The notes: generated from the letters alone by a model not told the origin. Positions 12,001 through 22,046 are shown, counted from the stretch's first letter. The stretch: 50,040 bases of DNA from Tubiluchus corallicola (GCA_030141605.1 JAQGDQ010000755.1:51561-101600); one strand, 5' to 3'. A program made the numbers and translations.

Positions 12001-15000
12001 CATGTTTTTGCTTCCCAACTGACTACTATACTAGCTCTTGTTTCTATCAAGATCTACGATCAAACTTCCTGTGAAGGAATTCTACCTGCAGCCTGTTCCT
12101 ATAGCAACCAGACTACATAGTAAATGATACAGTGCTCTGGTATGATAAAATTTCCAAGGTCGCCTCATGCAGCGCTTGACTTTGACTCTGCAGTGTTTAT
12201 TGTTTAATAACAGCCTAGGCTTAAACCTCAATGAAAGAGAAACCGCTAGCTAGGTACGTATTGGTAAGAAAGAAAGATGGTTTCAAGCAAGTAGAACGAA
12301 ATTAATTAGTAGAAAGCATAAAGAAACTTTCAGTTTACGTGATTTAAGCAACATTCAGACTGTCACTGGAACGCACTTTGCTGGAACGCATCAGCGTCGT
12401 TAAGCGAGGACTTACTGAAAATAGTTTGTTTTGGTAATTTTTAGTTTTGGAAGATCCTTATCTCAAAAATCTAGCTTTGGATTTCTACGCCACGAGCATT
12501 TTTATAAACAAAAATGTCACAACAGCGTGTAAAATTGTCAGAACATTATCACAACACCCATAGTTCACACAGACCTTAATGAAGTCACTCCCAAAAGAGC
12601 TTGCAGAGGAATTCTCCCCGCTGTCGTCTCCCGTTAGCCCGGCAAGACCCAAACGTTGCAACCTCTCCATCCTCTGCTGATCCTTAATCTGGGCCATTTT
12701 CTTTTTCCTCAGCAGGTGTCTCTCCTTTACCTTATACTCCAGGGTCGAATGCGGCACGCCGTAGAAAGTTCCCGCCCGGTGTACACTCATCTCTCCCCGC
12801 TGGACGCTCTGTACGGCCATGGCCAGGTTGTCGTGATCGTAGTTTCGGTACCGCCCGCGTTTCGGTCGAGTGCCTTTTCCGGTGGGCTTGGAAAGATAAT
12901 GAGACTGATGACTCTTCCTCTTCCGGGAAAACCCGCACGCGGACGCGAGTTTGCCGTCTTCGTCCGAGCCGACACGACCATTCAAACGCTCGCTCAATGT
13001 TTTGCTAATTATAGCCTTGATGGCGTTGCCGAACGCCTTGCTTTCCGTGCTCAGAATGTCCGTGGTCGTGAGCGGTCGTGTCGGCTTGTAGGACGGAATC
13101 TTCAACTGAAAGTCGGCGTCGTCGAGATTGCTGTCTCCGTTCAACCTTGCCACGTTTCGTCTCTCGTCCGTCAGACGTTCCAGAGCCAACTTCTGTATGA
13201 CCTCCGGCAGGAAAGGCACGCTCCCGTTGACGGAATACGCCACGGACGTCTTCAGCTTCTGCTTCAGTTCCTCCGGCTTCTTGTTCAGAAGGTCTTGGTT
13301 CGTCAGCGTCGGAGGCGAGCTCGACGATTTGTCGACGGAGTCGGTCGCGGTGCCCTGGAGGCTGTCCGTGATCTTCCGGTGGATGAGGTCGCGCAAGCTC
13401 TGCGAAGCGGATTGACACGGAGTACTCTGGACCGCCGAGTGGCAATGAGCAGGACTAGATGAGCGACTAGATTTCTTCTGTGTTCCGTTCAGTTTCTCCG
13501 CTTCAAGTTTATACACCTGTATAATGTTAAAACAGGTAAGCTTAACAAGCCAGTGCACAAATAAAAGGAAAAGAAAATAACTTAGAATAGGGGTACTTGA
13601 AGGCGGTTTCACAAAAATTGCCTTAAAAATTATATTACTTTACAGCAATTTTATGCACATATCGTACTCACGTTGAAAGGATTTTTTATTTCTTATCATT
13701 TTATATCTCCCACAATACTTTTCTGAAATCCCCATTACAGACAATGCAAATCAGGGGAAGAAAAGGAAATGTTAAATTATCTCAGTAAAAACTCTCCATA
13801 CAAATCTACATTACTTAGCATGTTGCTTACCTGCTGGAAGGACTTATTTAACTAGAAAAGAAAATTACCAATTATGTAAAATGCTTTCACCAATTGATCA
13901 AATGTCGCTGACTCACCCTCCAGGGTGCACCACTCACTAGCCAAAAACGTGTTTTTAATCTTCTTGACAAGATACAGAAATTTAAAATTTGATTTAGTAG
14001 TGTGCGCTACGAATGCTCTGATTATTTTTTCGAACTTTACGCATTGTTATTTTAACTTCTTTCAAATCACCTATCATCAAAATGGCTGCATCTAACGGTC
14101 GTCGTGCAAATTTAAATTTACGCATTTTACACAGCGTTACTGCCGGAGCAAGTCCTGTATGCAAAAAGGCAGTACATAAGCTGCATAAAATTTCAACAGG
14201 AATTTTTTAAGCCTCACACAGAGAATCTATCGTGACATTTAGTGTGACAGCTGCATACTTTAAGGGATTATGACCGGAACAGTGACACAAAAACTCTTTT
14301 TGATTAAACCGAATGGCTTCAAAATTCACTAAACAAGAACCCCGCCAAAACCGTAGGAGCTATCCCGAAAGGCACAGTGGTTGCTAAGATGGTGAAGAAG
14401 AAACATGGCATTGATCAGCATGCTGGGGAATCTTGAGCTCTGCGAGTCGCAGCTCGCCCAATCATACGCCACAAGACTACAGGCTGTGCGAGGCACCACC
14501 AGGGGAGCATCGACGCCCGAAGCTGATAGTTCTGTCCCACCCATCTCTATTGTGAATTTATGGGTGTTTGTATAATAAGCAGATTAAACAATTACTTGTG
14601 ACGTATTAGAAACTCTGTTAACCTAGTTTCTACGTGGTCATTATTAATAACACGTATCTGTATAACTCTTGCTTGTTATGTAATAAACATATCAAACAAT
14701 TACTCGTGGTGTATTAGAAACCCTATTAACCTAGTTTCTACGTGATCATTATTAATAACATGTATGTGCATAGTGCTTACATTACATAGCAGGCTGTGTA
14801 GCTGCTTGTTGTGTAATACCTTGGACCTGTTCGTTATGTGGCGCTTATATAAAAGTAGTGCCCGGTAACTAACTGTCTGTGGTGTGTTATAAAATGCGCC
14901 TTTTACATGAATATGATTGTATACACATTTTCCAAGGAGAATAAGAATTGTTTCTAAACTGTGGCAAACCTAGGCTATTATAGCCTAGTTAGCCTATTGG

Positions 15001-18000
15001 TTACTATGCATCTGGGCATTGGAGACTTACATACTAATTGAACAGTACTTAGGTGTAATAAATTGTTCTGTTTTATTAGTTGTTTTTTACATCCCTAGCA
15101 ATACCACCCTATGTTCCCTATGTTATGTACTATGCTAAATTTACAAAATTTTTACTTCAATCTTACCTTGTTTCGCAGTGTTGAACGAGGTATACCATAC
15201 AGCACAGCGGCACGTCTAGTGCCCAACTTTCCGCTGCGAATATCGTCAATAGCGGCATGCAATTCTTCGTCCGTATAATTTCGTCTCATTGGTCCCTCGC
15301 CGGGCCGCACTTTCTTCAAGGGTTTCCTAAGAAAATTGTGTTTTGTTATTTAATGACCAAAAATTCGATCGAACCACTGTGCCTTGCCCAGAATCACTGA
15401 AGACAGCATCATAAGCAAAGTGTTATGCAGTGTGGCGCAATGATGTAAAAATATTCGTATATAAGGTACTCGGATATAAGGGATTTTTGGTTATAAGGGA
15501 CGATATCTTCAGGTCCCGCATAATAGAAACCCAGATAAATTACCTCGCATATAAGAGACCCTGTGATCAAAGCGAAATTGAAAGATTTTTAACCTCAATT
15601 TTTCGCAAACTTGGTTTCCATGGTTACATACATCTCTCATCACTGAAGTAGCTTCCTACATACCATTTGCACTGAATGTGTAGCAATAATCCATAAAAAT
15701 ACAGGTAAAAGTACAGGTCTAGATACGCCCTCGGTCTGACTCAACTTCGGCTATATGAGACATCGTATATAAGGGACGGTTTTTTCCGGTCCGGAGGTGC
15801 CCCTTATATCCGAGGTAGACTGTAAATGAGCATATATTTAATTTATACTACAGCTATAAATCAGATAGTGCTCTTCTGAAATTTGTCATGGTCATAATCG
15901 TAAAAGTCAAACTGCCCTTAACTCTCAAATAAATCTTTATTTTTTCAGGAGCTTTCTTCCCTCTCGGAGTTCGTCAGCTGCGCAGAAAAAATTACACTGC
16001 AGTTTACTTTTCATCTTTTCTTAATTACTAATCTCGCTTTTTCTTTTAATTTTATTTCAAATTCAGCCTCTTCATGCTTTCTGTGCCATTTATTTTACTG
16101 ACATTGTACACATTTATTTTATATGTAGTTTTATTCGTAATTTTTTAATATTGTATCTTTCTGTGCAGCTGATGAAGTCTGAGTGGAAGAAAGCTCCTGA
16201 AAAAATAAAGAATTATTTGAGATTTGAGGTCATTTTGACTTTTTTAATGATTGTGACCACAGCAAATCTCAAAAGAGCACTATCTTATTGGTGTTTGTCT
16301 TAGTGTGCATGCGACCATGCGCACATGTCTGAGATGAGACACTGTACTTTAGGTAGAGCAAGTACTGTCGCTCACACAGTTTGTTGTCAGGTGTCACGTG
16401 CTTACCGTGAATGGATCAAACTTGAACTACGACAATTTAGGCTATTAGTAAGCAAAAAATACTTTTTTTAGGATTTTATCAAGTTTACGTATAAACTTCA
16501 TATGTTTGTTTGTTTATAATTACAAATTACAACATTAAAATTACACACGTTTGTTTCGTTTTACACAGTATTAAAACAATGATTAAAAATTTTCTGAAGC
16601 AGCACCCCCCACTAATTTTAACCAAGAGCCGCCACTCCTCATAAACATCAGTGAAAGGTGAGGAGGATGAACATACGTTTCAAAGCCATTGTGTTTCTTC
16701 TTCACTTCGGGCACTTTGAGACCGGTGGAAGCAGCTTTGTGCACTTCTTTTTCGCGCAGCGCATCCTTGATTCGGATCATGGCGCGCTCTTTGTTTGACA
16801 TGGAGAGGTCCAGCGGTTGATCCGGATCGTGTGGAATGGAGACGTTACTGGATGTTACGCTGTTCCAGCTTGGCATCAATTCTTCTAAATACTTCAACGC
16901 AACTGAAAATGATTTACAAAAATGGCGAGGTTTACGTAATTTGAAAATATGTTGACTAAAAGGATATTTTCCAATGTTGTCAAGAAAGTGAAACTATTCA
17001 AGGTTGGAACACTTTTTTAAACTTTACTTTCAATTAAATAATATGTGGGCTTGCAAACTAAAACCGCCATACAAAAAATACTAAAAATCTAATTTTATAA
17101 ACCCGTATCCACTTTTCTGTCTAGAAACTAGCAGTGCAATTGTAAAAAAACTCGTATTTTCAATCAGTTCAGAAATGACTTTTAACTCTTAATAATATTA
17201 AAGAATTATGTTTTTATTATGTCTCTCTATCATCATATTAATAACCATTATAGATCTAACAAAATTAAAGTGTAAAAGCGTTAAAAGTAAATCCAAGTTT
17301 TAAGTGACCATACGTATACCAAAATGGCCCTCAGTCCAAAAAGTTTGCCTACCGCTGAACCCAGATTACTCCAGAGCCGAGACAAAGTGGCGGCAGACGA
17401 ACAGAGAGACAAACAGACAGAACTGATCAGCTGCCCGCAAATGCCGGAACAATTAAAGGGCTTATTCGAATGGTTCGTAGGGCAATTATTAGAGTAAGTG
17501 TTGGTGTTAAGCAATTTAATCTAGCATTCTATCATTATTTGCTTTTTTCGTATTTTTACAAATATGCATTTCCTGAAAGTGTTTAAAACGAAGCCAGCCT
17601 TAGTCATGTGACCTAAGCTTTAGTAGTATACGCCACCTATCAATCACAGTTGTTTTTGCACGTAGTTAGATTTTCTGTTGCCGCTATGCTGATCAAGCCG
17701 TTTGGTGATACTTGCATTGCTTTGTCTATTTTGTTGCAATTGAACAGTCACTAGTTGTATCTTCAAGCCAAAGTAAATGTAAGTCACCATCTACTTTAAT
17801 AATTAGTTAATAGTTTAAATTGGTTAGAATTGCTTCAAATCTCTAGAATCATAAAGTAATAATTTGTGTTTCAGTCTTCTTAAATCTAATTCTTTATTTT
17901 GTCTAAACAGTAATAACCTTTAGCACGTTCTAAAGCACTTTTTGTGATGTTATTTTAATAAATTGCAGGTCTACCGCACAGTTCAATATTGATTTTTGCC

Positions 18001-21000
18001 ATTTCTTTGCCTGGACTAGGCGCATCCACAGTAAGTTTAGCACTATTACATGCCTACTTACTTTTCTCATCATAATCCTTACTGTTCTCATCACACTTAC
18101 TTTTCTCATCATAATCCTTACTGTTCTCATCACACTTACTTTTCTCATCATAATCCTTACTGTTCTCATCACACTTACTTTTCTCATCATAATCCTTACT
18201 GTTCTCATCACACTTACTTTTCTCATCATAACCCTTACTGTTCTCATCACACTTACTTTTCTCATCATAATCCTTACTGTTCTCATCACATTTACTTTTC
18301 TCATCATAACCCTTACTGTTCTCATCACACTTACTTTTCTCATCATAATCCTTACTGTTCTCATCACACTTACTTTTCTCATCATAATCCTTACTGTTCT
18401 CATCACACTTGTTTTCAGCAGGCAGATCAAAGGCTCCATGCTTCCTGTTTTTACACAACCAGCAAGATTCTTTAGGTGTCCAATCGCAGGCTTTTGCGTC
18501 GTCGTCTAAGATTACCAAATAAAGAAGAGAATTAACAATTTGTATAAATCTGTCGAAATTAGTCACTGCTCTCACAGTGTGTGTAGCAACTGAAATGAAG
18601 CAATGTTAGACATGTTTTTTACACAATTTGGCACGCCGCAAACCTGAATCCATTCAGCACTCGACGTAATTGTTGTTATTTCACATACATAAACAGATAA
18701 TCCGGGACAATGAGCACGCTGTGATGAAACACCATACCGGACTATTGGCAGAGTTTGTAGTCAACCAGCAAGTCTATTCAAAAATTTTGCATATTGCCGT
18801 AAATTACTATCTGTGTGTCTCGGATTCATTTAGACGAGGAGTGCTTCTGAATGAGCACTCACCATGAGTGCTTCTAAGCGGCCGCATATTAGGGCTTTAG
18901 TTCTGCCCCACCCATCTCTATTGAGAATTCATTGGTTCCTTATGTAATAAGCAGATTAAACAAATACTTGTGGTGTATTAGAAACACAATTAACCTAGTT
19001 TCTACATAGTTATTAGCTAGTTTGTTGACTTATTGTGACAAAAAATAAATAAAATTGTTGTACAGGAAGCAAAAGTGTAGAAAATAATAGTATTTAAACT
19101 GCCTTAGAAGAACATTTCAACTTGCATGACACAATTGAGACACTACGTATTTGTTGGATGACAGGGAGGTTCCCAGTTCAAGGATCCCTGACATCAACCA
19201 TGGCACACTGTCAAAACTGTCATGCTGAACACGACCACAACTGGAACAGTGGGGCGATCGTACGACAAATTGGACAAAAGTTGCACCCGTATATTCTAGC
19301 GGTGCACCCCCTGCAAGGAAGACATTGTGTCTGCATGCGCACTACAGATGGCGGTGCCTGCGATTAATTTATCAACACAGATAGATATTTAAAATAAAAG
19401 GAAATATGAATCATAGTTAGTATTGTATAATTAATTAATTAAGTTGCGATCGGGTCGCAAAGTTAAACAGTCGTCAGGGATGTTACCGAAACTGAAATTT
19501 ATGAAACATACAGGGATGAGAATGACAAATTGTAAATTGCTCAATGGGGTTGAGGGGCAAAGCCCCCATGGAGAAAGCAACAAATTGCAATTTTGTGACC
19601 ATAGAGAGCCTCTAAGTGGACTTAAAATATCAATTACCTTGTTTCATGCATAATTTAAAATACCCAACTATCAAGGATACATGATACATATGATCGTGAA
19701 GTTTCAAAAAATCAACAAATTTTATTTTGTATATATTTTTATGCCTATATTTCATAAATTATAAAATTAAACTTGGTTTTATTCAAATTACACTTTGGTA
19801 TTTCGGTTGTTTGTGTCTGGAGGCCTCAAAGCTTCACATTTGTCAGCAATGAAGATATGCCGCATTGCCGTGAAAGGCAAATCGCACAGATTATCAAATA
19901 AACGATAATTACGCTTTACTTGAACTATTTTAGCCAAAATTTTTCAGTGACTTTTAACATCTAGGAGATAAAAGGTAAGCTGGATAAATACATCGAGAAA
20001 ATGCTACTGAAAGTTTCGTTTAAGATTTCGACGAAAACGAGGATCAACCCCGAGAAATTTTCTCAACGAATTTACGTGATTTACAAAAATGCCACTACTG
20101 GTCTACCACAAACTCGGAATTCCGCGTATCCGCGTAAAATTCTCATCGCTGAACATAAGAAACCGATAATGAAACGAAGCCAAACGGAAATCTTTTTGGA
20201 AAACCAACAAAGTCTATCAAAACTGAAAAAATTCTGAAATAAGTAAAACATTTTGCTTTTCCTTGTTTGGCTCTGATACAAGGTTGACGAAGTAGTTAGG
20301 CAAAAAATCCCAACGAAAAAGTAGAACAATGTCTACGGCTTCAGAAAATTGACAAATTTTATTTTGTAAATATTTTTTTGCCTATTTTTCACAAATTATA
20401 AAATTAAACTTGGTTTTATTCAAAATACGCTTTGATATTTTGGTTTATTGTGGCTGGAGACCTTAAAAATTCACATTCAACAGCACTGAAGATATGCCGC
20501 ATTGCCATAAAAAGCATGCTACAAAAGGTACAAAAAGTTAAATAAATGATTTTTACACTTTATTTGATTTTGGCCAAAATTTTTTGGCGATTTTTAACAT
20601 CTAGAAAAAAGTAAGCTGGATAAATACTATTAAAATCTCTGCAAAAATGCTACCAAAAATGTTCAGCTACGAAATTTCATCATTTTTGGCAAAAACGAAA
20701 CTCGATCAAAAATGCAATTATCGGCAAACTGAAACGAAATTCTCAGTCGTCAGTCGAATATTATATGTATATAAGTTCACTGTAAAAAACTTACTTTTTA
20801 CTAAAGTATGAATCTTTGAGCTTGATAAATAAAAAATAAATGTTATAAAAACTATTATATAGGCTAATGCATAATATGTACGCTGCCCACTTCACCAAAT
20901 GCAACCTAATGAGTATTGTAGCTATGTTTGTGAGAAGCAATAATGAAGTAGGATATTTGTACAATTAAAAAATCTGGTTAAATGCCAAATCTTTAATACT

Positions 21001-22023
21001 TTCCACAACAAAAGTCGCAGTTCACGCATCAACACTGCAGAATTTTTTAAAAGGAAAAACGTTAGATACTAATAATTTTTACTTGAATTGGTAAACGGTT
21101 CCATTATTGTTGTCCATTTATCCCTTCCAATGATGTTCTCTGCAATACACTCATAACCTATAGCAAAAAATATATATGGAAATCATGTTTATAGGCAGTG
21201 GAGATACATGTCACTAGGCTGTCAAAAATATTTTTTTAATCAATCTCAGTTAAAACTCATTTGAAATTATCAAATTGAAAATGAAAATTACGATTTAAAT
21301 AATATTTATACCAAGGCACAGACATAGAAAATTTATTTTCTTCAATTAGTTTTACATCAAAAGTTTATTAAATATTAAGTAATTATAATCATGGAGCTGG
21401 GCAGGGAAGGACCATAGGTCAACTAGTCGCCTGCCCTCCTCCTCCTCCTCCCACTAAGATTAATTCATGATAACTGTACTAGATAAAGGTGTTGTTTAAG
21501 CCAAAAGCTAGACTAAATCAATTTTGAACAGAATACACACGATAAGTAAATCCGAAAAAATTACAACCATCAGATATGTGACTAGAAAAAATTGCAGTTC
21601 CCTGAGATTAAATTTTAACTTGTAAGCTCCACAACTATTCCATAAACTGTACTATTGTTAAGTTTAAATTAATAACAACAGGTGTAAAGTATTGCTACAT
21701 GTTCTAAAGCAATTACTACTTCAGTAAAGTGGCAGGCTAACGATCTCACAACAGTCGGACTCACAATACTATATGGATATGTCCTTTTGTTTCAACTGGA
21801 AAATTCTAAAATGTACGTACCACCTGGGAAATTTTGCATAATTTAGTAAAAGTTTTCGGGCTGCTAACACGTGAAACACCTGACATACGCCTTTTAGCAA
21901 TGACACAAATTACAAGCTATATGACATACCTATCATTAGTAGAATATTCTGTCTCCATTTTTGAAGCTCTTTTCGAAAACATCTTCTTTCTTGGAGGCAC
22001 CGACCGACCCCGCAATCCGCCAT
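8856..22023 (-). CDS. Eip93F: LCOR / E93 (Mblk-1)-family transcription regulator, 7 coding exons
   Basis: Seven exons on the - strand join with matching phases: 22023-21930, 21157-21083, 18505-18395, 16902-16677, 15326-15167, 13516-12575, 9056-8856. They total 1809 nt, or 602 aa plus stop. The N-terminus (Cys4, 9, 15; FRKELQKWRQ) and the segment with CDWTPKESCWLC (about 63-74) resemble the N-terminus of vertebrate LCOR. PLDLS at about 123-127 is a CtBP-binding motif. A first pipsqueak HTH (about 184-226, with GTRRAAVLYGIPRSTLRNK) and a second (about 441-490, with SVHRAGTFYGVPHSTLEYK) match the two HTH domains of E93/Mblk-1. Known members are nuclear DNA-binding regulators: E93 controls adult specification in insects, LCOR is a nuclear-receptor corepressor. 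The role in this organism is inferred. The exon-3 donor is ambiguous because of the 39-bp array. Confidence 0.88.
10836..11145 (+). repeat. 60-62-bp x 5 minisatellite in intron 6
   Basis: The anchor ATTTATTTTTTGGCAAAATA recurs at 10838, 10900, 10960, 11022 and 11083. Each unit ends with GACGATATTA.AAGA.AT. Units alternate between two subtypes (CATCGACTAG versus TATCAGCCCG/TATGGGCCCA). This suggests growth by ~122-bp pairs. Confidence 0.85.
11246..11440 (+). repeat. 66-bp x 3 tandem repeat in intron 6
   Basis: GTTAGTA starts units at 11246, 11312 and 11378. Each contains AATAATTATTTTCCAA.GAAG and ends in GATGTTAATCAGCCAT or a close variant. Confidence 0.85.
11768..12417. mobile_element. pogo/Tigger-like MITE, second copy
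   Basis: The left end CAGTAAGTCCTCGCTTAACG and right end CGTTAAGCGAGGACTTACTG are perfect 20-bp inverted repeats. TA precedes the left end; AA follows the right end, a mutated TA. The 650-bp interior has no transposase frame and matches 6265-6890. The ends resemble pogo/Tigger families. It sits in intron 6 of the LCOR/E93-like gene. Confidence 0.85.
12575..13516 (-). CDS. Eip93F: LCOR/E93-like exon 6 (second pipsqueak HTH)
   Basis: 942 nt, 314 codons, phase 0 on both sides. The acceptor is AACATTATACAG. The donor AAG|GTCTGT is non-consensus. It begins VYKLEAEKLNGTQKK, completing the first HTH, followed by a Ser-rich region. Near its end come the basic KRKSHQ and RPKRGRYRNYDHDNLAMAVQ, the HTH core RGEMSVHRAGTFYGVPHSTL and a Lys-rich helix KERHLLRKKKMAQIK. 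The GC content is well above the flanks. Reading on past the donor is intronic. The long antisense ORF at 12656-13462 is a shadow of this exon. Confidence 0.92.
13585..14235 (+). repeat. Dispersed ~650-bp repeat, copy in intron 5
   Basis: This is a member of a family also at 33105-33735 and 38035-38680, with a fragment at 3040-3195. Shared landmarks in order are GGGGTAC.TGAA, CAGCAATTTTATGC, TTTTAAATCTCCCACAATAC, AAATCAGGG.AAGAAAAGGAA, TGACTCACCCTCCAGGGTGC, ACCACTCACTA.CCAAAAAC and CTAACGGTC.TC. No coding capacity or clear terminal repeats are seen, so the class is unknown. Confidence 0.75.
14537..14790 (+). repeat. 108-bp tandem pair related to 18895-19020
   Basis: Two units start AATAAGCAGATTAAACAATT (14574) and AATAAACATATCAAACAATT (14682) and share TTAACCTAGTTTCTACGTG. 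The preceding words 'TCTGTCCCACCCATCTCTATTG' plus one unit recur at 18897-19020 in intron 2 of the same gene, so this is a dispersed element that has also duplicated locally. Confidence 0.7.
15167..15326 (-). CDS. Eip93F: LCOR/E93-like exon 5 (first pipsqueak HTH)
   Basis: 160 nt between acceptor CAATTTTCTTAG and donor AAG|GTAAGA, phase 2 to phase 0. It encodes KPLKKVRPGEGPMRRNYTDE, then ELHAAIDDIRSGKLGTRRAA and VLYGIPRSTLRNK. The helix-turn-helix core 'GTRRAA..YGIPRSTL.NK' is the pipsqueak signature. No ORF longer than 60 codons shows it, but it is the strongest single diagnostic of the family after exon 6. Confidence 0.9.
15447..15822. mobile_element. 5'-truncated copy of the 7458-7930 MITE
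   Basis: It matches 7554-7930 along its length, e.g. 'ATATAAGGTACTCGGATATA', 'GACGATATCTTCAGGTCCCG' and a right end ATATCCGAGGTAGACTG followed by TA. The left terminal repeat is absent. It lies in intron 4 of the LCOR/E93-like gene. Confidence 0.8.
15863..16285. mobile_element. Fold-back element with ~126-bp inverted arms
   Basis: Positions 15863-15988 are the inverted counterpart of 16158-16285. Both ends read AGATAGTGCTCTT outwards, and inside both arms carry CTTTATTTTTTCAGGAGCTT and TCAGCTGCGCAGAAA/TTTCTGTGCAGCTGA. The loop is about 170 bp. The arms are roughly 85% matched. No ORF is present. In the pre-mRNA of the LCOR/E93-like gene (intron 4) this would form a long hairpin. Confidence 0.8.
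16303..16638. mobile_element. Truncated hAT-like MITE next to exon 4
   Basis: It matches the right half of 5147-5675: 'GTACTGTCGCTCACACAGTTTGT', 'TTAGGCTATT.G.AAGCAAAAAA', 'TTTCTGAAGCAGCACCCC', ending AGCCGCCACT at 16638. The left terminal repeat is missing. The end lies only 38 bp from the donor of exon 4 of the LCOR/E93-like gene. Confidence 0.75.
16677..16902 (-). CDS. Eip93F: LCOR/E93-like exon 4 (PLDLS exon)
   Basis: The acceptor TCATTTTCAG ends at 16903 and the donor AC|GTATGT is at 16676. The exon enters in phase 1 and leaves in phase 2. It encodes ALKYLEELMPSWNSV, then HDPDQPLDLSMSNKERA with the CtBP motif, then a charged helix IRIKDALREKEVHK and KVPEVKKKHNGFE. Reading past the donor gives a longer open frame that runs into a hAT-like MITE ending at 16638. 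That extension is not coding. Confidence 0.85.
17324..17500 (+). CDS. Candidate small ORF or first exon, antisense in intron 3
   Basis: An ATG in context AAAATGG opens 58 codons (MALSPKSLPTAEPRLLQSRD ... MPEQLKGLFEWFVGQLLE) and then TAA. The last codon overlaps a good donor, TTAGA|GTAAGT. Splicing there to an acceptor at 17968 (TAAATTGCAG) would continue in frame for about 20 codons to another donor at 18031. GC content is above the surroundings and the residues are polar and charged. It has no recognised family. It could be a nested gene start or chance. Confidence 0.25.
18057..18408 (-). repeat. 39-bp x 9 array of splice donors in frame with exon 3
   Basis: On the - strand each unit reads AAGTGTGATGAGAACAGTAA + GGATTATGATGAGAAAAGT, i.e. 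13 codons KCDENSKDYDEKS. The array continues directly from exon 3 of the LCOR/E93-like gene with no stop until TAG just after the last unit. Every unit holds two donors, ACA|GTAAGG and AAA|GTAAGT (one is GTAAAT), all leaving in phase 1, the phase that exon 4 needs. Two units carry D to G changes (KGYDEKS). The ORFs in other frames are artefacts of the period. Confidence 0.9.
18395..18505 (-). CDS. Eip93F: LCOR/E93-like exon 3 (minimum form)
   Basis: The acceptor is a pyrimidine-rich run ending GGTAATCTTAG. The exon reads DDAKACDWTPKESCWLCKNR then KHGAFDLPAENKCDEN, in phase 1. The Cys pattern C-x7-C-x2-C with DW resembles the DW..DEKCSFC segment of vertebrate LCOR. The first usable donor, ACA|GTAAGG, is at 18394. 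The exon then runs straight into the 39-bp array, whose later donors would extend it in frame by 13-residue blocks. Confidence 0.75.
18506..21082. other. Intron 2 of the LCOR/E93-like gene
   Basis: No further exon found. A dispersed repeat matching 14537-14660 occupies about 18895-19020. Two ~360-bp direct copies are listed separately (19705-20710). The ORFs at 19122-19367 and 19444-19653 have no splice-site, composition or domain support. Confidence 0.55.
19705..20710 (+). repeat. Two ~360-bp direct repeats about 640 bp apart
   Basis: 19705-20060 and 20345-20710 share 'ACAAATTTTATTTTGTA', 'AAATTATAAAATTAAACTTG', 'GAAGATATGCCGCATTGCC', 'TTTTAACATCTAG' and 'GTAAGCTGGATAAATAC' in the same order. 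This is either a local duplication or two copies of one unknown element. The ORFs inside are unsupported. Confidence 0.75.
21083..21157 (-). CDS. Eip93F: LCOR/E93-like exon 2
   Basis: 75 nt, phase 1 to phase 1, after acceptor TTTTTTGCTATAG and before donor GTAAAA. It encodes YECIAENIIGRDKWTTIMEP then FTNS. With the split Gly codon it reads GYECIAENI, matching the LCOR-family G(F/Y)ES.LE.. segment that follows exon 1. Such a small exon is supported mainly by phase agreement on both sides and by this resemblance. Confidence 0.7.
21930..22023 (-). CDS. Eip93F: LCOR/E93-like exon 1 (start codon)
   Basis: The ATG at 22023 has context AACATGGCG. It opens MADCGVGRCLQERRCFRKEL and then QKWRQNILLMI, ending in phase 1 at donor GTATGT (21929-21924). 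The pattern C..xRC..ER..FR.EL..WR matches the known start of LCOR-family proteins, which is why this ATG was chosen. The exon is 94 nt, too short to stand out as an ORF. Confidence 0.8.
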
Positions 22024-22046
22024 GTTGATTTCTTGCCGAAAATTTA

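Larger units (their letters stand above)
9057..12574. other. Intron 6 of the LCOR/E93-like gene
   Basis: No other exon is seen. About 9190-9345 carries a string of degenerate 'GGGAAAA' and 'AAAGTCGGG' words like a worn repeat. Two minisatellites and one MITE are listed separately (10836-11145, 11246-11440, 11768-12417). The remaining ORFs show no domain, splice-site or composition support. Confidence 0.6.

Noticed and set aside
12656-13462. 268-codon + strand ORF
   Set aside because: It is the antisense shadow of exon 6 of the LCOR/E93-like gene, which has domains and phase-matched neighbours.
17930-18475. ORFs rich in VMRTVRIMMRK and HHNPYCSHHTYFS
   Set aside because: They are other frames of the 39-bp array. 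Only the KCDENSKDYDEKS frame joins a supported exon.
20001-20329. Overlapping ORFs of 78 and 82 codons
   Set aside because: They lie on or between the two direct repeats, with no domain, composition or splice-site support.
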